A stretch of 28,264 bases of DNA, taken from assembly GCA_040508515.1 (NCBI GenBank), contig JBEVMS010000089.1, positions 1-28,264 on the forward strand, read 5' to 3'. A program made the translations under genes and the position numbers. Below, piece after piece: positions 8,271-19,100 of the stretch. The stretch is from JBEVMS01 sp040508515. GTDB taxonomy: Bacteria > Pseudomonadota > Gammaproteobacteria > Xanthomonadales > Rhodanobacteraceae. The notes beneath the pieces were generated by a model. The model was not told the DNA's origin, searched no databases, and worked only from the letters and a program-made list of their open reading frames with translations. Each line of letters begins with the position of its first letter. Within the stretch, counting starts at the first letter, position 1.

Positions 8271-9356
8271 AAATAACTCACCTTGCGGCGAAGCTTCGCG
8301 CGGCGGGATGAACTGCGTCGTGTCCAGCACCAGCTCGCGGGCGCGGCTCAAGCCGTTCTTGCGACAGGCCACTTCGAAGCGTTGACGCAGCAGTTCGGCG
8401 AACGGGCCTTGGCCGCGCATGCGGGTGGCGAAATTACTGTCGTAGTCGCGTCCGCCATTCATCTGCTGGATCAGGCTCATCACATGTTCGGCGCGCTCGG
8501 GCACGTGCAGTTTCAACCATTCGCGAAACAGCGCTTTGAGTTCATACGGCAAGCGCACCGCTGTGTAGCCGGCGCTGCAGGCGCCAGCGGCGGCAGCCTG
8601 CGCCAGCACCGCCTCCAGGTCGCGATCGTTCAGCGCGGGGATGATCGGCGCCACCAGCACGCCGACCGGGACGCCAGCCTGCGCCAGCGCACGAATCGCC
8701 GCGATCCGACGATGCGGCGCGCTGGCGCGCGGTTCGAGCTTGGCGGCCAGATGATTGTCCAGCGAATTGACCGAGACGAACACCTGCACCAGATTCTGTC
8801 GCGCCATCGGCACCAACAGATCCAGGTCTCGTTCGACCATCGCGTTCTTGGTCACGATGGTGCATGGATGGCGACACTCGGCCAGTAGTTCCAACGCGGC
8901 GCGGGTCAGCCGCCAGCGCCGCTCGATCGGCTGGTAGGGATCGGTGTTGCTGCCGATATTGATCGGGCTGATGTGATAGCCGGGCCGGCGCAATTCCATG
9001 CGCAACACCTCGGCCAGATTGCTCTTGGCGCGCAAGCGCGTTTCGAAATCCAGCCCCGGCGACAGGTTGAGATAACTGTGTGAGGGCCGGGCGAAACAGT
9101 AGATGCAGCCGTGCTCGCAGCCACGGTAAGGGTTGAGCGCCTGGCTGAAATGGATGTCCGGTGAATCGTTGCGGCTGATCACGCTGCGCGCGCGCTCTTC
9201 GGTCACCTCGGTGCGCGGCCGCACGCCATCGTCCAGCAGCGCCTGCTCCCAGCCGTCATGTTCGGCGTGGTGGCGAAGGGTTTCGAAGCGGCCTTCTGGA
9301 TTGGAGGCGGCGCCGCGGCCTTTAAAGGCCTGCACGGGATAGGGGGTATCGACCAT
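8268..9356 (-). CDS. PA0069-type radical SAM protein (SplB-like)
   Basis: The protein has 362 residues. The radical SAM cluster motif is C80-x3-C84-x2-C87 in GCEHGCIYCFAR, which would bind a [4Fe-4S] cluster and S-adenosylmethionine. The conserved lead-in SQALNPYRGC, the following RPSHSYLNLSPGLDFE, and the later NIGSNTDPYQP, TKNAMVERDLDLL and APIIPALND motifs are those of the PA0069 family, distantly related to spore photoproduct lyase. The biochemical role of this family is unknown. The ATG at 9356 gives a full-length N-terminus, although the ribosome-binding site is weak. The gene appears monocistronic and convergent with the ABC permease gene. Nothing in the neighbourhood suggests a substrate. 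Confidence 0.92.
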   Translation of the reverse strand: MVDTPYPVQAFKGRGAASNPEGRFETLRHHAEHDGWEQALLDDGVRPRTEVTEERARSVISRNDSPDIHFSQALNPYRGCEHGCIYCFARPSHSYLNLSPGLDFETRLRAKSNLAEVLRMELRRPGYHISPINIGSNTDPYQPIERRWRLTRAALELLAECRHPCTIVTKNAMVERDLDLLVPMARQNLVQVFVSVNSLDNHLAAKLEPRASAPHRRIAAIRALAQAGVPVGVLVAPIIPALNDRDLEAVLAQAAAAGACSAGYTAVRLPYELKALFREWLKLHVPERAEHVMSLIQQMNGGRDYDSNFATRMRGQGPFAELLRQRFEVACRKNGLSRARELVLDTTQFIPPREASPQGELF

Positions 9357-9645
9357 GCCGGCAGCTTAGCCCGCCGCAATCTCAGCGCCGGAGACACCTG
9401 CCCGTCAAACCCACGGAGGTTTCCAGGCAAGCGAAAACCGATCCCTGTAACGCGTGGCCGCGCAAAGCCACGCGCAACGTGCGCTCGCGGTGTGCGATCT
9501 GCGATCGAAGGACGCTAACCGGTCGTCTTCAGCGCGTACCACGACTCCGGCTTGATCATTGCTTCAAGCGATAGAAACCAGTGCAGGCGCTGCATTGGGG
9601 CGTGCCTTGGCAACCCTCGTGCATCGCGCACCCGGTGAAGCGTCG
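9357..9645. other. intergenic region upstream of the radical SAM gene, no gene seen
   Basis: This stretch lies between the radical SAM gene start and the terminator of the MHS transporter gene. A GC hairpin (GCGTGGC / GCCACGC, about 9452-9473) lacks a U-tract. A short minus-strand frame ending at 9556 encodes four closely placed cysteines but has no start signal. I see no supported gene. Confidence 0.5.
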
Positions 9646-9675
9646 AAAAAAAGGCGCGCCAACTAGCGGCGCGCC
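9646..9675 (-). terminator. Rho-independent terminator of the MHS transporter gene
   Basis: Two copies of the self-complementary octamer GGCGCGCC (9653-9660 and 9668-9675) are separated by 7 bases and followed on the minus strand by seven T residues (9646-9652). It lies 20 bases beyond the stop codon of the transporter gene. Confidence 0.9.
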
Positions 9676-9695
9676 GGGGTAAGTGATGTGGCGGG

Positions 9696-11354
9696 TTATT
9701 TGCGGATATCCACGTGGCGAGTATCGCGTACGAAGAAAAGGCCTATCACAAAGGTGATCAGCGCCACCACGATCGGGTACCACAGGCCGTAGTAGATGTC
9801 GCCCTTCCACGCGACCAGCATGAAGCCGATGGTAGGTACGAAGCCGCCGAACCAGCCGTTGCCGATGTGATACGGCAGGCTCATCGAGGTATAGCGGATG
9901 CGCGTGGGGAACATCTCCACCAGCCAGGCGGCGATCGGGCCGTAGACCATCGTCACGTACAGCACCAGAATGGCCAGCAGTAGCACCAACATCGGCTTGT
10001 TGGTTTGGTTCGGATCGGCTTTTTCCGGGTAGCCGGCGGTGTTTAACTGTGCGCCGGCTTGATCGACAAACGCCTTGTTGCGTGCGGCGAACGTCGCGCC
10101 GTCCATCGTGGTTCCCTCGAACGACTGCACGGTGACATCGCCGATCTGCACGAAGGCGGTTTCGCCCGTTCCGAGCTCGGTGTTGCTGTAAGGAATACCC
10201 TTCTTGGCCAGGAAGCTCTTGGCCACGTCGCAGGAGCTGGTGAATTTGGTTTTGCCGACCGGATCAAACTGAAAGCTGCACTGTGCCGGATCGGCATGCA
10301 CGGTCACCGGCGACGAGGCGGCCGCGATCGCGATCGCCGGATTGCCATAGTGGGTCAAGCCCTTGAAGATCGGAAAATAGGTCAGCGCCGCCAACAGGCA
10401 ACCAGCCAACACGATCGGTTTGCGGCCGATCTTGTCTGAGAGCCAACCGAAGAACACGAAGAACGGCGTGCCGATAAGCAACGCACCGGCGATCATCAGA
10501 TTGGCGCTGGTGCCGTCGATCTTCAGGCTTTGGGTGAGGAAATACAGCGCGTAGAACTGCCCAGTGTACCATACCACCGCCTGACCCGCCGTCGCGCCCA
10601 GCAGGGCCAGGATCACCAGCTTGAGGTTGCTCCACTTGCCGAAGGCCTCGGTCAGCGGTGCCTTGGACCCCTTGCCTTCAGCCTTCATCTGCTTGAAGAC
10701 CGGCGACTCCTGCAATTGCAGGCGGATGTACACCGAGATACCGACCAGGATGAGCGAGATCAGGAAGGGCAAGCGCCAACCCCAGGCCTCAAAGCTTTCG
10801 GTGCCCAAGCCCAGGCGCGTGCCAAGAATCACCAGCAACGACAGGAACAAGCCGAAGGTGGCGGTGATCTGAATGAAGCTGGTGTACAAGCCACGCTTGC
10901 CATGCGGCGCATGTTCGGCCACATAAGTGGCTGCACCGCCGTATTCGCCGCCCAGCGCCAGGCCCTGCAAAAGGCGAAGGACGATCAGGATCGCCGGCGC
11001 CGCCATGCCGATGGTTTCATAGCCGGGCAACACGCCAACCAAGAAGGTCGACAAGCCCATGATGATGATGGTGATCAAGAAGGTGTACTTGCGCCCGATA
11101 AGATCACCGATCCGGCCAAACACGATGGCACCGAACGGGCGCACCGCGAAGCCGGCAGAGAACGCCAGCAAGGCGAAGATGAACTGACTGGTCTCGTTCA
11201 AGCCGCTGAAGAAATGCTTGCCGATCAGCGCGGCCAATGAACCGTAGAGGTAGAAGTCATACCACTCGAACACGGTGCCCAGGCTGGATGCCAGCACGAC
11301 CCGCTTATGGCTTACGCCCAGCGGTTGCTCGGCGTTGATTGCAGTGGTCGCCAT
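9696..11354 (-). CDS. MHS (metabolite:H+ symporter) family MFS transporter with large periplasmic insertion
   Basis: The protein has 552 residues, against about 420-450 for most MHS members. Twelve membrane segments are visible. The MHS/MFS signatures are FEWYDFYLYG near residue 29, GRIGDLIGRK (motif A) at 80-89, RLLQGLALGGEYGG at 127-140 and the second motif A copy WLSDKIGRK at 304-312. The family imports carboxylates, osmolytes or aromatic acids with protons. Between membrane segments 9 and 10, residues ~334-453 form an extra hydrophilic loop predicted to be periplasmic, with two cysteines (C359, C375) that could form a disulfide. The ATG at 11354 has a strong GGGAGGAG site. It lies 85 bases downstream of the DcaP-like porin on the same strand, separated by a terminator-like hairpin, and both are divergent from acs. 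An acetate or other short carboxylate is a reasonable but unproven substrate. Confidence 0.9.
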   Translation of the reverse strand: MATTAINAEQPLGVSHKRVVLASSLGTVFEWYDFYLYGSLAALIGKHFFSGLNETSQFIFALLAFSAGFAVRPFGAIVFGRIGDLIGRKYTFLITIIIMGLSTFLVGVLPGYETIGMAAPAILIVLRLLQGLALGGEYGGAATYVAEHAPHGKRGLYTSFIQITATFGLFLSLLVILGTRLGLGTESFEAWGWRLPFLISLILVGISVYIRLQLQESPVFKQMKAEGKGSKAPLTEAFGKWSNLKLVILALLGATAGQAVVWYTGQFYALYFLTQSLKIDGTSANLMIAGALLIGTPFFVFFGWLSDKIGRKPIVLAGCLLAALTYFPIFKGLTHYGNPAIAIAAASSPVTVHADPAQCSFQFDPVGKTKFTSSCDVAKSFLAKKGIPYSNTELGTGETAFVQIGDVTVQSFEGTTMDGATFAARNKAFVDQAGAQLNTAGYPEKADPNQTNKPMLVLLLAILVLYVTMVYGPIAAWLVEMFPTRIRYTSMSLPYHIGNGWFGGFVPTIGFMLVAWKGDIYYGLWYPIVVALITFVIGLFFVRDTRHVDIRK

Positions 11355-11407
11355 AACTCCTCCCTTAACTGGTCAGACCCGTACCGATCGCGCGGCCGGT
11401 GAGATGG

Positions 11408-11432
11408 AAAAAATCACCGGGACAGGCCCGGT
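11408..11432 (-). terminator. terminator-like hairpin between porin and MHS transporter genes
   Basis: On the minus strand a 6-bp stem (ACCGGG / CCCGGT, 5-base loop) is followed after GA by six T residues. It lies just after the porin stop codon and before the ribosome-binding site of the transporter. It may be a partial terminator that lowers transporter expression relative to the porin. Confidence 0.7.
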
Positions 11433-11439
11433 CGCTCGA

Positions 11440-12795
11440 TCAGAAGCTGTACTTGGCCATGAATTGCAGCCGCTGCAGCCTGCCGTAGTCGCCGTTCTCG
11501 ATTTCACGCCTGGCCCAGGTGTACTCGGCGCCCAGGTCGAGTTTGGCCAGCGGCGAGTAGATCAGGTTGATGTGCACGCTCTGGGTGCTCTTGTTGGCAC
11601 CCCCGCCGGTCAGCAGCAGGTCGTTGTCGATACCGTTGTGCGCATACATCAGATTGCTGCGCAGCTTTTCGGTGAAGGCGTGCCTCCAGGCCACGTAGCC
11701 AGCCCAGATTTTGCGCGCCTCGATGTTGCCACGCGCATCGAGCGCGCCATCGGCGGCGATGTTGGCCAGTCCCAGGTAACGGGCGATACCCTTGCCGTAG
11801 GTGCCGGCGTAACGCAGGTCATCGTGGGTGCCGAATATCCATTTGCCCATCACGCTTCCGCCGACGCCGACCTCGGTGCTGCGCGGACCGATCGCCGGTT
11901 CGTCCTCGCGCAACTGGCGTAGCAATCCGGCCACGCCGACAAAGCCCCAATCGCCCTTCCAGGTGTAGCGCGCGGTGAGGTCGGGGGTGAGGTTGTGATC
12001 GGGCGATATCTGCGTGGCGCCGCCACGGTAGGGGGTTAGCGTGGTGTGCGGGTTTTCCAGCGCCACGCTGAAGCCGCCGCTGGTGTAGCGGATCTGCGCT
12101 TGCCGGCTGAACACGGTGCCGTCGGTGGGGCCAATGAAATCGACCGACTCGGGCAACGCGTTGGGGTCCATGAAGTTGGTCCAGGTCTGACCAGCCAGCC
12201 ACTTGCCCCAGTAGGCGTAGGCATGGCGCAAGGTCAGCCCATAGGTATTGGTGGAGTTCTCGTTACCCAGGCTGTTGCCGAAGAAATCCCATTCGAGATA
12301 CGCGCCGATCTTCTCGTTGTTTTCGGTGAGGCTGTCCACACCCACGTAGAGGCGCGAGAACTTGGCATGCACATCGGAGTAATTGGCCGAGCGTCCACCC
12401 AGCGGCGTGGCACCTGGCAGATAGAGATCACGCCCCGGCGCCTGGTCGCCCAGGTAGCCGTCGGTGTGGCTGGTCAGGAAATCGGTTTTGATGAAGCCGC
12501 CGACCTTGACCGTGGTGCGCTTGTAGGCGTTGGTCGGCACCAGCACGGTGGCCTGGATAGGCGCGGCCGGCGCGCCTGCCACCGGTGCCGCCGCGGTGGC
12601 CGGCGCCGGGGCGCTCTTCTGCGCCTGGATCATGCTCTTGAGGTCGGCAAGCTGCTGCTCCAACTGCGCCACGCGCTGCTCCAGTTGCTGCTCACGTGCT
12701 GCCTCTTGCGCCTGCGCAGCCAGCGGCAATCCCAGCGCGCATGCCATGCTCCACGCCATTACCCGATAGCGCCGCGGCTTGACTGCGATCGTCAT
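11440..12795 (-). CDS. DcaP-like trimeric outer-membrane porin
   Basis: The protein has 451 residues. A signal peptide (residues 1-29, ending PLAAQA) is followed by a Gln/Glu/Leu-rich heptad region (about 31-60, a short periplasmic coiled coil), then an Ala/Pro linker, then a beta-barrel starting at KVGGFIKTDF. Alternating aromatic strands run to a terminal Phe (QFMAKYSF), the signal for outer-membrane assembly. This layout (N-terminal coiled coil plus barrel beginning with GGFIK-like motif) is that of the DcaP family, which forms trimeric channels for carboxylates and other small anions. The start at 12795 is chosen because a strong GGGGAGGGG site precedes it and the signal peptide starts cleanly there; the frame is open 45 bases further. 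Divergent from acs with 188 bases between start codons. It probably feeds the same pathway. Confidence 0.88.
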   Translation of the reverse strand: MTIAVKPRRYRVMAWSMACALGLPLAAQAQEAAREQQLEQRVAQLEQQLADLKSMIQAQKSAPAPATAAAPVAGAPAAPIQATVLVPTNAYKRTTVKVGGFIKTDFLTSHTDGYLGDQAPGRDLYLPGATPLGGRSANYSDVHAKFSRLYVGVDSLTENNEKIGAYLEWDFFGNSLGNENSTNTYGLTLRHAYAYWGKWLAGQTWTNFMDPNALPESVDFIGPTDGTVFSRQAQIRYTSGGFSVALENPHTTLTPYRGGATQISPDHNLTPDLTARYTWKGDWGFVGVAGLLRQLREDEPAIGPRSTEVGVGGSVMGKWIFGTHDDLRYAGTYGKGIARYLGLANIAADGALDARGNIEARKIWAGYVAWRHAFTEKLRSNLMYAHNGIDNDLLLTGGGANKSTQSVHINLIYSPLAKLDLGAEYTWARREIENGDYGRLQRLQFMAKYSF

Positions 12796-12832
12796 GGTTA
12801 CCCCTCCCCGAGTTCGATGACGCGCCGAGCAT

Positions 12833-12883
12833 GGTCGCACTCGGTCGCATGCGCCTATTCGCCATTGGTCGTAGCTCGACCAA
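12833..12883. promoter_or_regulatory. cluster of GGTCG-type half-sites with a perfect inverted repeat between porin and acs
   Basis: A perfect 7-bp inverted repeat, TTGGTCG-TAGCT-CGACCAA, lies at 12865-12883. Two direct copies of GGTCGCA lie 10 bases apart at 12833-12839 and 12843-12849. All are in the 188-base divergent control region. LuxR-type regulators bind such short inverted repeats, so this is a candidate site for the response regulator encoded after acs. The assignment is inferred. Confidence 0.45.
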
Positions 12884-12983
12884 AGTAGAGACGCCGCGAC
12901 ACGATCGCCTGCGGCTAAACTCGGGCTTCGCCGCGCGCGTGCTGCGCCACTGATGTCAGCGATCGTTCCGCAGGAGATTTCTC

Positions 12984-14924
<1,941 letters not shown>

Positions 14925-14933
14925 GTGCGGCGC

Positions 14934-15653
14934 ATGCAGCCATCCGTCCTGCCATCCGCGTCGGCGACACCGGCCACGCCGGTGTCTGAGGTTCTGATCG
15001 CCGACGATCACCCGCTGTTTCGCGATGCGCTGCAGCGCGCGGTGCTGTCCGCGTTGCCACAGGCCCAGGTGCACACCGCCGACAGCGTGCACAACCTGCT
15101 GGCGCTCATTGAGCAATACCCGGAAGCCGACTTGCTGCTGCTGGACCTGCACATGCCCGGCGCGCGCGGTTACTCGGCGCTGGCGCATATCCGCGGCCAG
15201 TATCCGGGGCTGCCGACCATCGTGGTGTCCGGCCACGAGGAAGCGCAGGTCGCGCGGCGCGCGCTGGCGCACGGCGCTTCGGCCTACATTCCCAAGTCGA
15301 CCGCCGGTGAGGACATCGTGCAGGCGATCCGCGCAGTGCTCGATGGCGATGTCTGGCTGCCACACCACCTGCTGGGCGGACGGATGGAACTGAAGGCCAG
15401 CGAGGCCGACGTGGCCGCGCGCGTGGCCAGCCTCACCCCGCAGCAATTCCGCGTGCTGACGATGATCGCCGAGGGCCTGCTGAACAAGCAGATTGCCTAC
15501 GACCTGGCCGTCTCCGAAGCCACCGTCAAAGCGCATATGACCGCGATCATGCGCAAGCTGGGCGTATCCAACCGGACCCAGGTCGCGCTGGCGGCTAGTC
15601 AACTGGCGGTGGAGCCGGGCGTACTGCCGCCCATGCCCGAGGACGACGAATGA
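14934..15653 (+). CDS. crbR: LuxR/NarL-type response regulator, CrbR/ErdR-like
   Basis: The protein has 239 residues. The receiver domain occupies residues ~20-140 (acid pocket ADDHPLF, phosphoacceptor D71 in LLLDLHMPG, switch Ser in VSGHEE, Lys in YIPKS). The LuxR/GerE helix-turn-helix lies at ~166-225 (SLTPQQFRVL, LNKQIAYDLAVSEATVKAH, IMRKLGVSNRTQ). The start is uncertain: ATG 14934 is used, and an in-frame GTG at 14925 is equally possible; both abut the acs stop, implying one transcript. Direct linkage to acs, plus the SLC5-type hybrid kinase downstream, is the pattern of CrbS/CrbR (MxtR/ErdR), the pair that activates acs for acetate use in Vibrio and Pseudomonas. The regulator assignment is by domain architecture and context; the phosphotransfer partner is inferred. 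Confidence 0.85.
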   Translation: MQPSVLPSASATPATPVSEVLIADDHPLFRDALQRAVLSALPQAQVHTADSVHNLLALIEQYPEADLLLLDLHMPGARGYSALAHIRGQYPGLPTIVVSGHEEAQVARRALAHGASAYIPKSTAGEDIVQAIRAVLDGDVWLPHHLLGGRMELKASEADVAARVASLTPQQFRVLTMIAEGLLNKQIAYDLAVSEATVKAHMTAIMRKLGVSNRTQVALAASQLAVEPGVLPPMPEDDE

Positions 15654-16160
15654 GTCGCAGGCGCGCGGCAACGTGAGCGGGCACCGAGACTGGTCAGATA
15701 ACACTGTCTTCAGCGCCGGCACGGCTTGCGCCTCATGAGGTGGTCGTAGCCCAGGCCAGCAGAAGGCGTGTTATCAACGCCTTTACCGCCCTCGCCTGTG
15801 GCCTCCACGAGGTGGTCGCGGCCCAGCAGGTGCAGCACGCCGTGTCTGGTCAGATGCGCGCTTGTAATCCCGCGGCTCGTTTTTGCGATCCAGCAAACCG
15901 ATGGATCAGCGCATGGGTTGCCTGGCCTAAACGTCCTCTCTGCCATCGTAGCCGCGAACTGTGGGGTGCAACCGAGGGTTGCCGTCCGCGCATGCGCGGC
16001 AGGCCAACGCGCTATGGCGTCCAGCGCTAGCGCGTGGCCGGCACTGGCGGTGGCACGTCCGCGATGCCGGGCCGCAGCGGCTCGGTCAGCTCCGGCGACT
16101 GCGGTCGCCGCCAAAGCGGCCGGACGACACGCGCGAGCCGCACGATGGCTCCCACTCACC
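15654..16160. other. gap between crbR and crbS with no intact gene
   Basis: About 500 bases lie between the two convergent genes. A 150-codon minus-strand frame (15710-16159) is mostly low-complexity, but includes a short YbeY-like segment, listed separately. A hairpin AAGGCGT-GTTATCA-ACGCCTT at 15763-15783 is followed by TTACC and could weakly terminate the acs-crbR transcript. No canonical terminator was found. The spacing is large for this otherwise compact region and suggests past gene decay. Confidence 0.5.
15734..15862 (-). pseudogene. possible decayed ybeY fragment with an internal direct repeat
   Basis: On the minus strand 15812-15859 encodes AHLTRHGVLHLLGRDH, matching the zinc-site signature of the endoribonuclease YbeY (HGxLHLxGYDH, three ligand His). 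A second, shorter match LGYDHL is encoded about 72 bases further. The two are encoded by a direct repeat (15806-15826 and 15734-15754, 18 of 21 bases identical). The rest of the frame has no YbeY similarity and is too short for the ~160-residue protein. It may be a relic or a coincidence. Confidence 0.35.
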
Positions 16161-19100
16161 TCAAGGCGAAACCTCGCGCGCGGCCTGCTGGCGAAGCAGC
16201 GCGGTCAGCAACGCGCGCAACGCGGCCGGACGCACCGGTTTATGCAGCAGTGGGTAGCCCAGCAAGCGCGCGCGCTGCTTTAACGCGCTGCTGCCATCGG
16301 CGGTGATCATCGCCGCCGGCGGCAACGTGGCGACCTTGGCGCGCAGGTACTGCAGCGCATCGAAGCCGTTGAGTTCATCACCCAGATGGTAGTCGGCCAG
16401 AATCAGATCGATCGGCCCGCGCTGCAATTCAGCCAGCGCCTGCGCGACATCCAGCGCGACCCGGCAATCCACGCCCCAGCGCGTCAGCAAGGCCTGCATG
16501 CCATCCAGGATCGAGCGGTCGTTGTCCAGGCACAGCACGGTCAGCGGCAGTTGCTGATCGGGAATCGAGCGCGACGGGCTGGCGCGCCGCGGCACTATCG
16601 CGGCGGTGCGCGGCACCTCGATCGAGAAACAGCTGCCGTGACCCGGCTGCGAGCGAAGATTCAGCGGGTGGCGCAGGATGCCGGCCAGCCGATCGCAGAT
16701 CGACAGACCCAGGCCCAGCCCTTTCTCGCCCCAGGGCGAGGGCCGTTCAAGGCGCTGGAACTCGTCGAAAATGCGCGCGCGCTGGTCGGTCGCGATGCCC
16801 GGCCCCTGGTCCCACACCTCGATGCGCACCTGCGCGCCGACCCGACGCGCGCCCAGCAGCACCCCGCCCGCGTGGGTATAGCGCAACGCGTTGGAGAGAA
16901 AATTCTGCACGATCCGGCGTAGCAGTTGCGGATCGCTGCGCACCGCCAGCCGGGTCGATACCACGCGCAGGGCCAGCCCGCGCTGTTCGGCCACTACTGC
17001 GAACTGTGCCTTGAGCGAGTCGAACAGATCAGCCAGCGCAAAGCTGCCGACTTCAGGCCGATAGCTGCCCGCATCCAGGCGTGAGACGTCCAGCAAGGCA
17101 TCCAGCAGGTCTTCGGCGGCGCGGAAGGAGGCATCGATGCGCTCAGCCAGCACGCCGGCCTCCGGGTCCAGTTGCGGATGCTGACGCAACGCCGAGGTGA
17201 ACAAGCGCGCCGCGTTCAACGGCTGCAGCAAATCATGACTGGCGGCGGCCAGGAAACGGGTCTTGGAGAGGTTAGCCGCCTCGGCGGTGCGCTGCGCCGC
17301 CGCGGTCGCGGCCAACGCCTCGCGCAGCTCGGCGGTGCGCTGCTCCACCCGCAGCTCCAGCGTTTCATTGGCTTCGATCAGCGCCAGCTCGGCGTGCTTG
17401 TAAGCGGTGACGTCCGAATACGTGGTGACGTAACCGCCGCCGGGCAGCGCGCGTCCGCGCAGCTCGATCACCGTGCCATCAGGGCGAACGCGCTGGAACA
17501 GATGCGGCGAGCCCACGCGCATGTAGGCGATCCGCTTGGCCACGTGCTGATCGACCTCGCCCGGGCCGCATTCGCCATGCTCGGCGTTCCAGCGAATCAG
17601 CTCGGCCACCGGCATGCTGACGTAGACCATCCCCTCCGGATAACCGAACAGTTCCAGGTAGCGCCGGTTCCAGGCGACCAGGCACATCTGCGCATCGACC
17701 ACGCTGATCCCCTGCGAGACGTTTTCCAGCGTGGTCGACAGCAGCTCGCGATTGAAGCGCAGCTCTTGCGAGGCCTCGTCCATCAAGGCCATCGCTTCGG
17801 CGATATCCAGGCCGGAGCCGGACAGCGCGCCCATCAGGATGCGCCGCGCACTGGCCGCGCCGACCGCACCTGCGAGCAGCCGCTCGGTGTACTGGATCAA
17901 CGCGCGGTCCGCCGCTTCGCCCATCTGCAGTGGCCGCCCCCGACGCTGCCCGTACTCGTCCAGCGCACGCGCGGTGTAGCGCTCGCCGACGATGCGCTCA
18001 GCGATGGTGCGCAAGTCGCCCACCGCCACCCGACCACGCCAGTCGCCGATGCCGCCGCGCTCGGCCTGATCCGGCTCCAGGAACATCGCCGCGTACAGGC
18101 GATCCTCCAGACTGGGGCGAAAGCGCAACGAGACGAACACAAGGCATCCGACATTGAGCAGCATCGACCAGAACGTGCCGTGCATTACCGGGTCCCAACC
18201 GCTCAGGTAGAACAGCTCCTGCGGGCGCAGCCACGTCATGCCCCACGGGCCATCGACCAGCCACGCGCTGGAGCGAGTCAGCGCCGGTAGCAGCAAGGTG
18301 TACAGCCATACCGCGAAACCGGCGAGCAAGCCGCTCGCCACGCCGGCACGGCTGGCCCCGCGCCAATACAAGGCGGAGATGATCGCTGGTGCGAACTGTG
18401 CCACGGCGGCGAACGCTAGCAGGCCGGTGGTAGCCAGATTTTCCGTATCGGCGGCGATGCGGTAATACAGATAAGCCATCGCAGCCAGCGCGACGATCGC
18501 CACCCGACGCACCCGCAGCACCAGCAGCGACAGATCGGGGCGCTGCTCCAACTTGAGCCGGCGTATCCGCAGCAGCGCCGGCATGATCAAGTCGTTGCTG
18601 ATCATGATCGACAACGCCACCGCCGCCACGATCACCATCCCCGTGGCCGCCGAGAAACCACCGATGAAACCCAGCAGCGCGATCGCACGATCGCCATGCG
18701 CCAGCGGCAGGTTCAGCACCCAGGCGTCGGGCGCGCCGTTGCGCACGCTGGGCAGGTACAGCCCGGTAGCGACGATCGGCAACACCGCCAGACTGATCAG
18801 CAACATATAGATCGGAAACAACCACCGCGCGCGCTTGAGATCGCGCGGGTCTTCGCATTCCACCACGCCAATCTGAAACTGCCGTGGCAGGCAGAACATC
18901 GCGCAGAAGGCCAGCAAGGTCTGCGCCAGAAAACCTGGCGAGAGGCCGCTGCGCAGTTGCTGCGTCGGCAGCGCCAGCGTCGCGGCCAGCCCGGGGCCCT
19001 TATCCAGCGCGTACAACGCCAGCGCAATGAACGCGATCAACTTGATCGCCGATTCCAGCGCAATCGCCAGCATCATGCCGTGATGGTGTTCAGTGGCGTC

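Noticed and set aside
9556..9624. Short minus-strand frame with a cysteine-rich end (C-x5-C-x2-C pattern)
   Set aside because: It lies beyond the transporter terminator, lacks a ribosome-binding site and promoter, and is only about 22 codons from its ATG.
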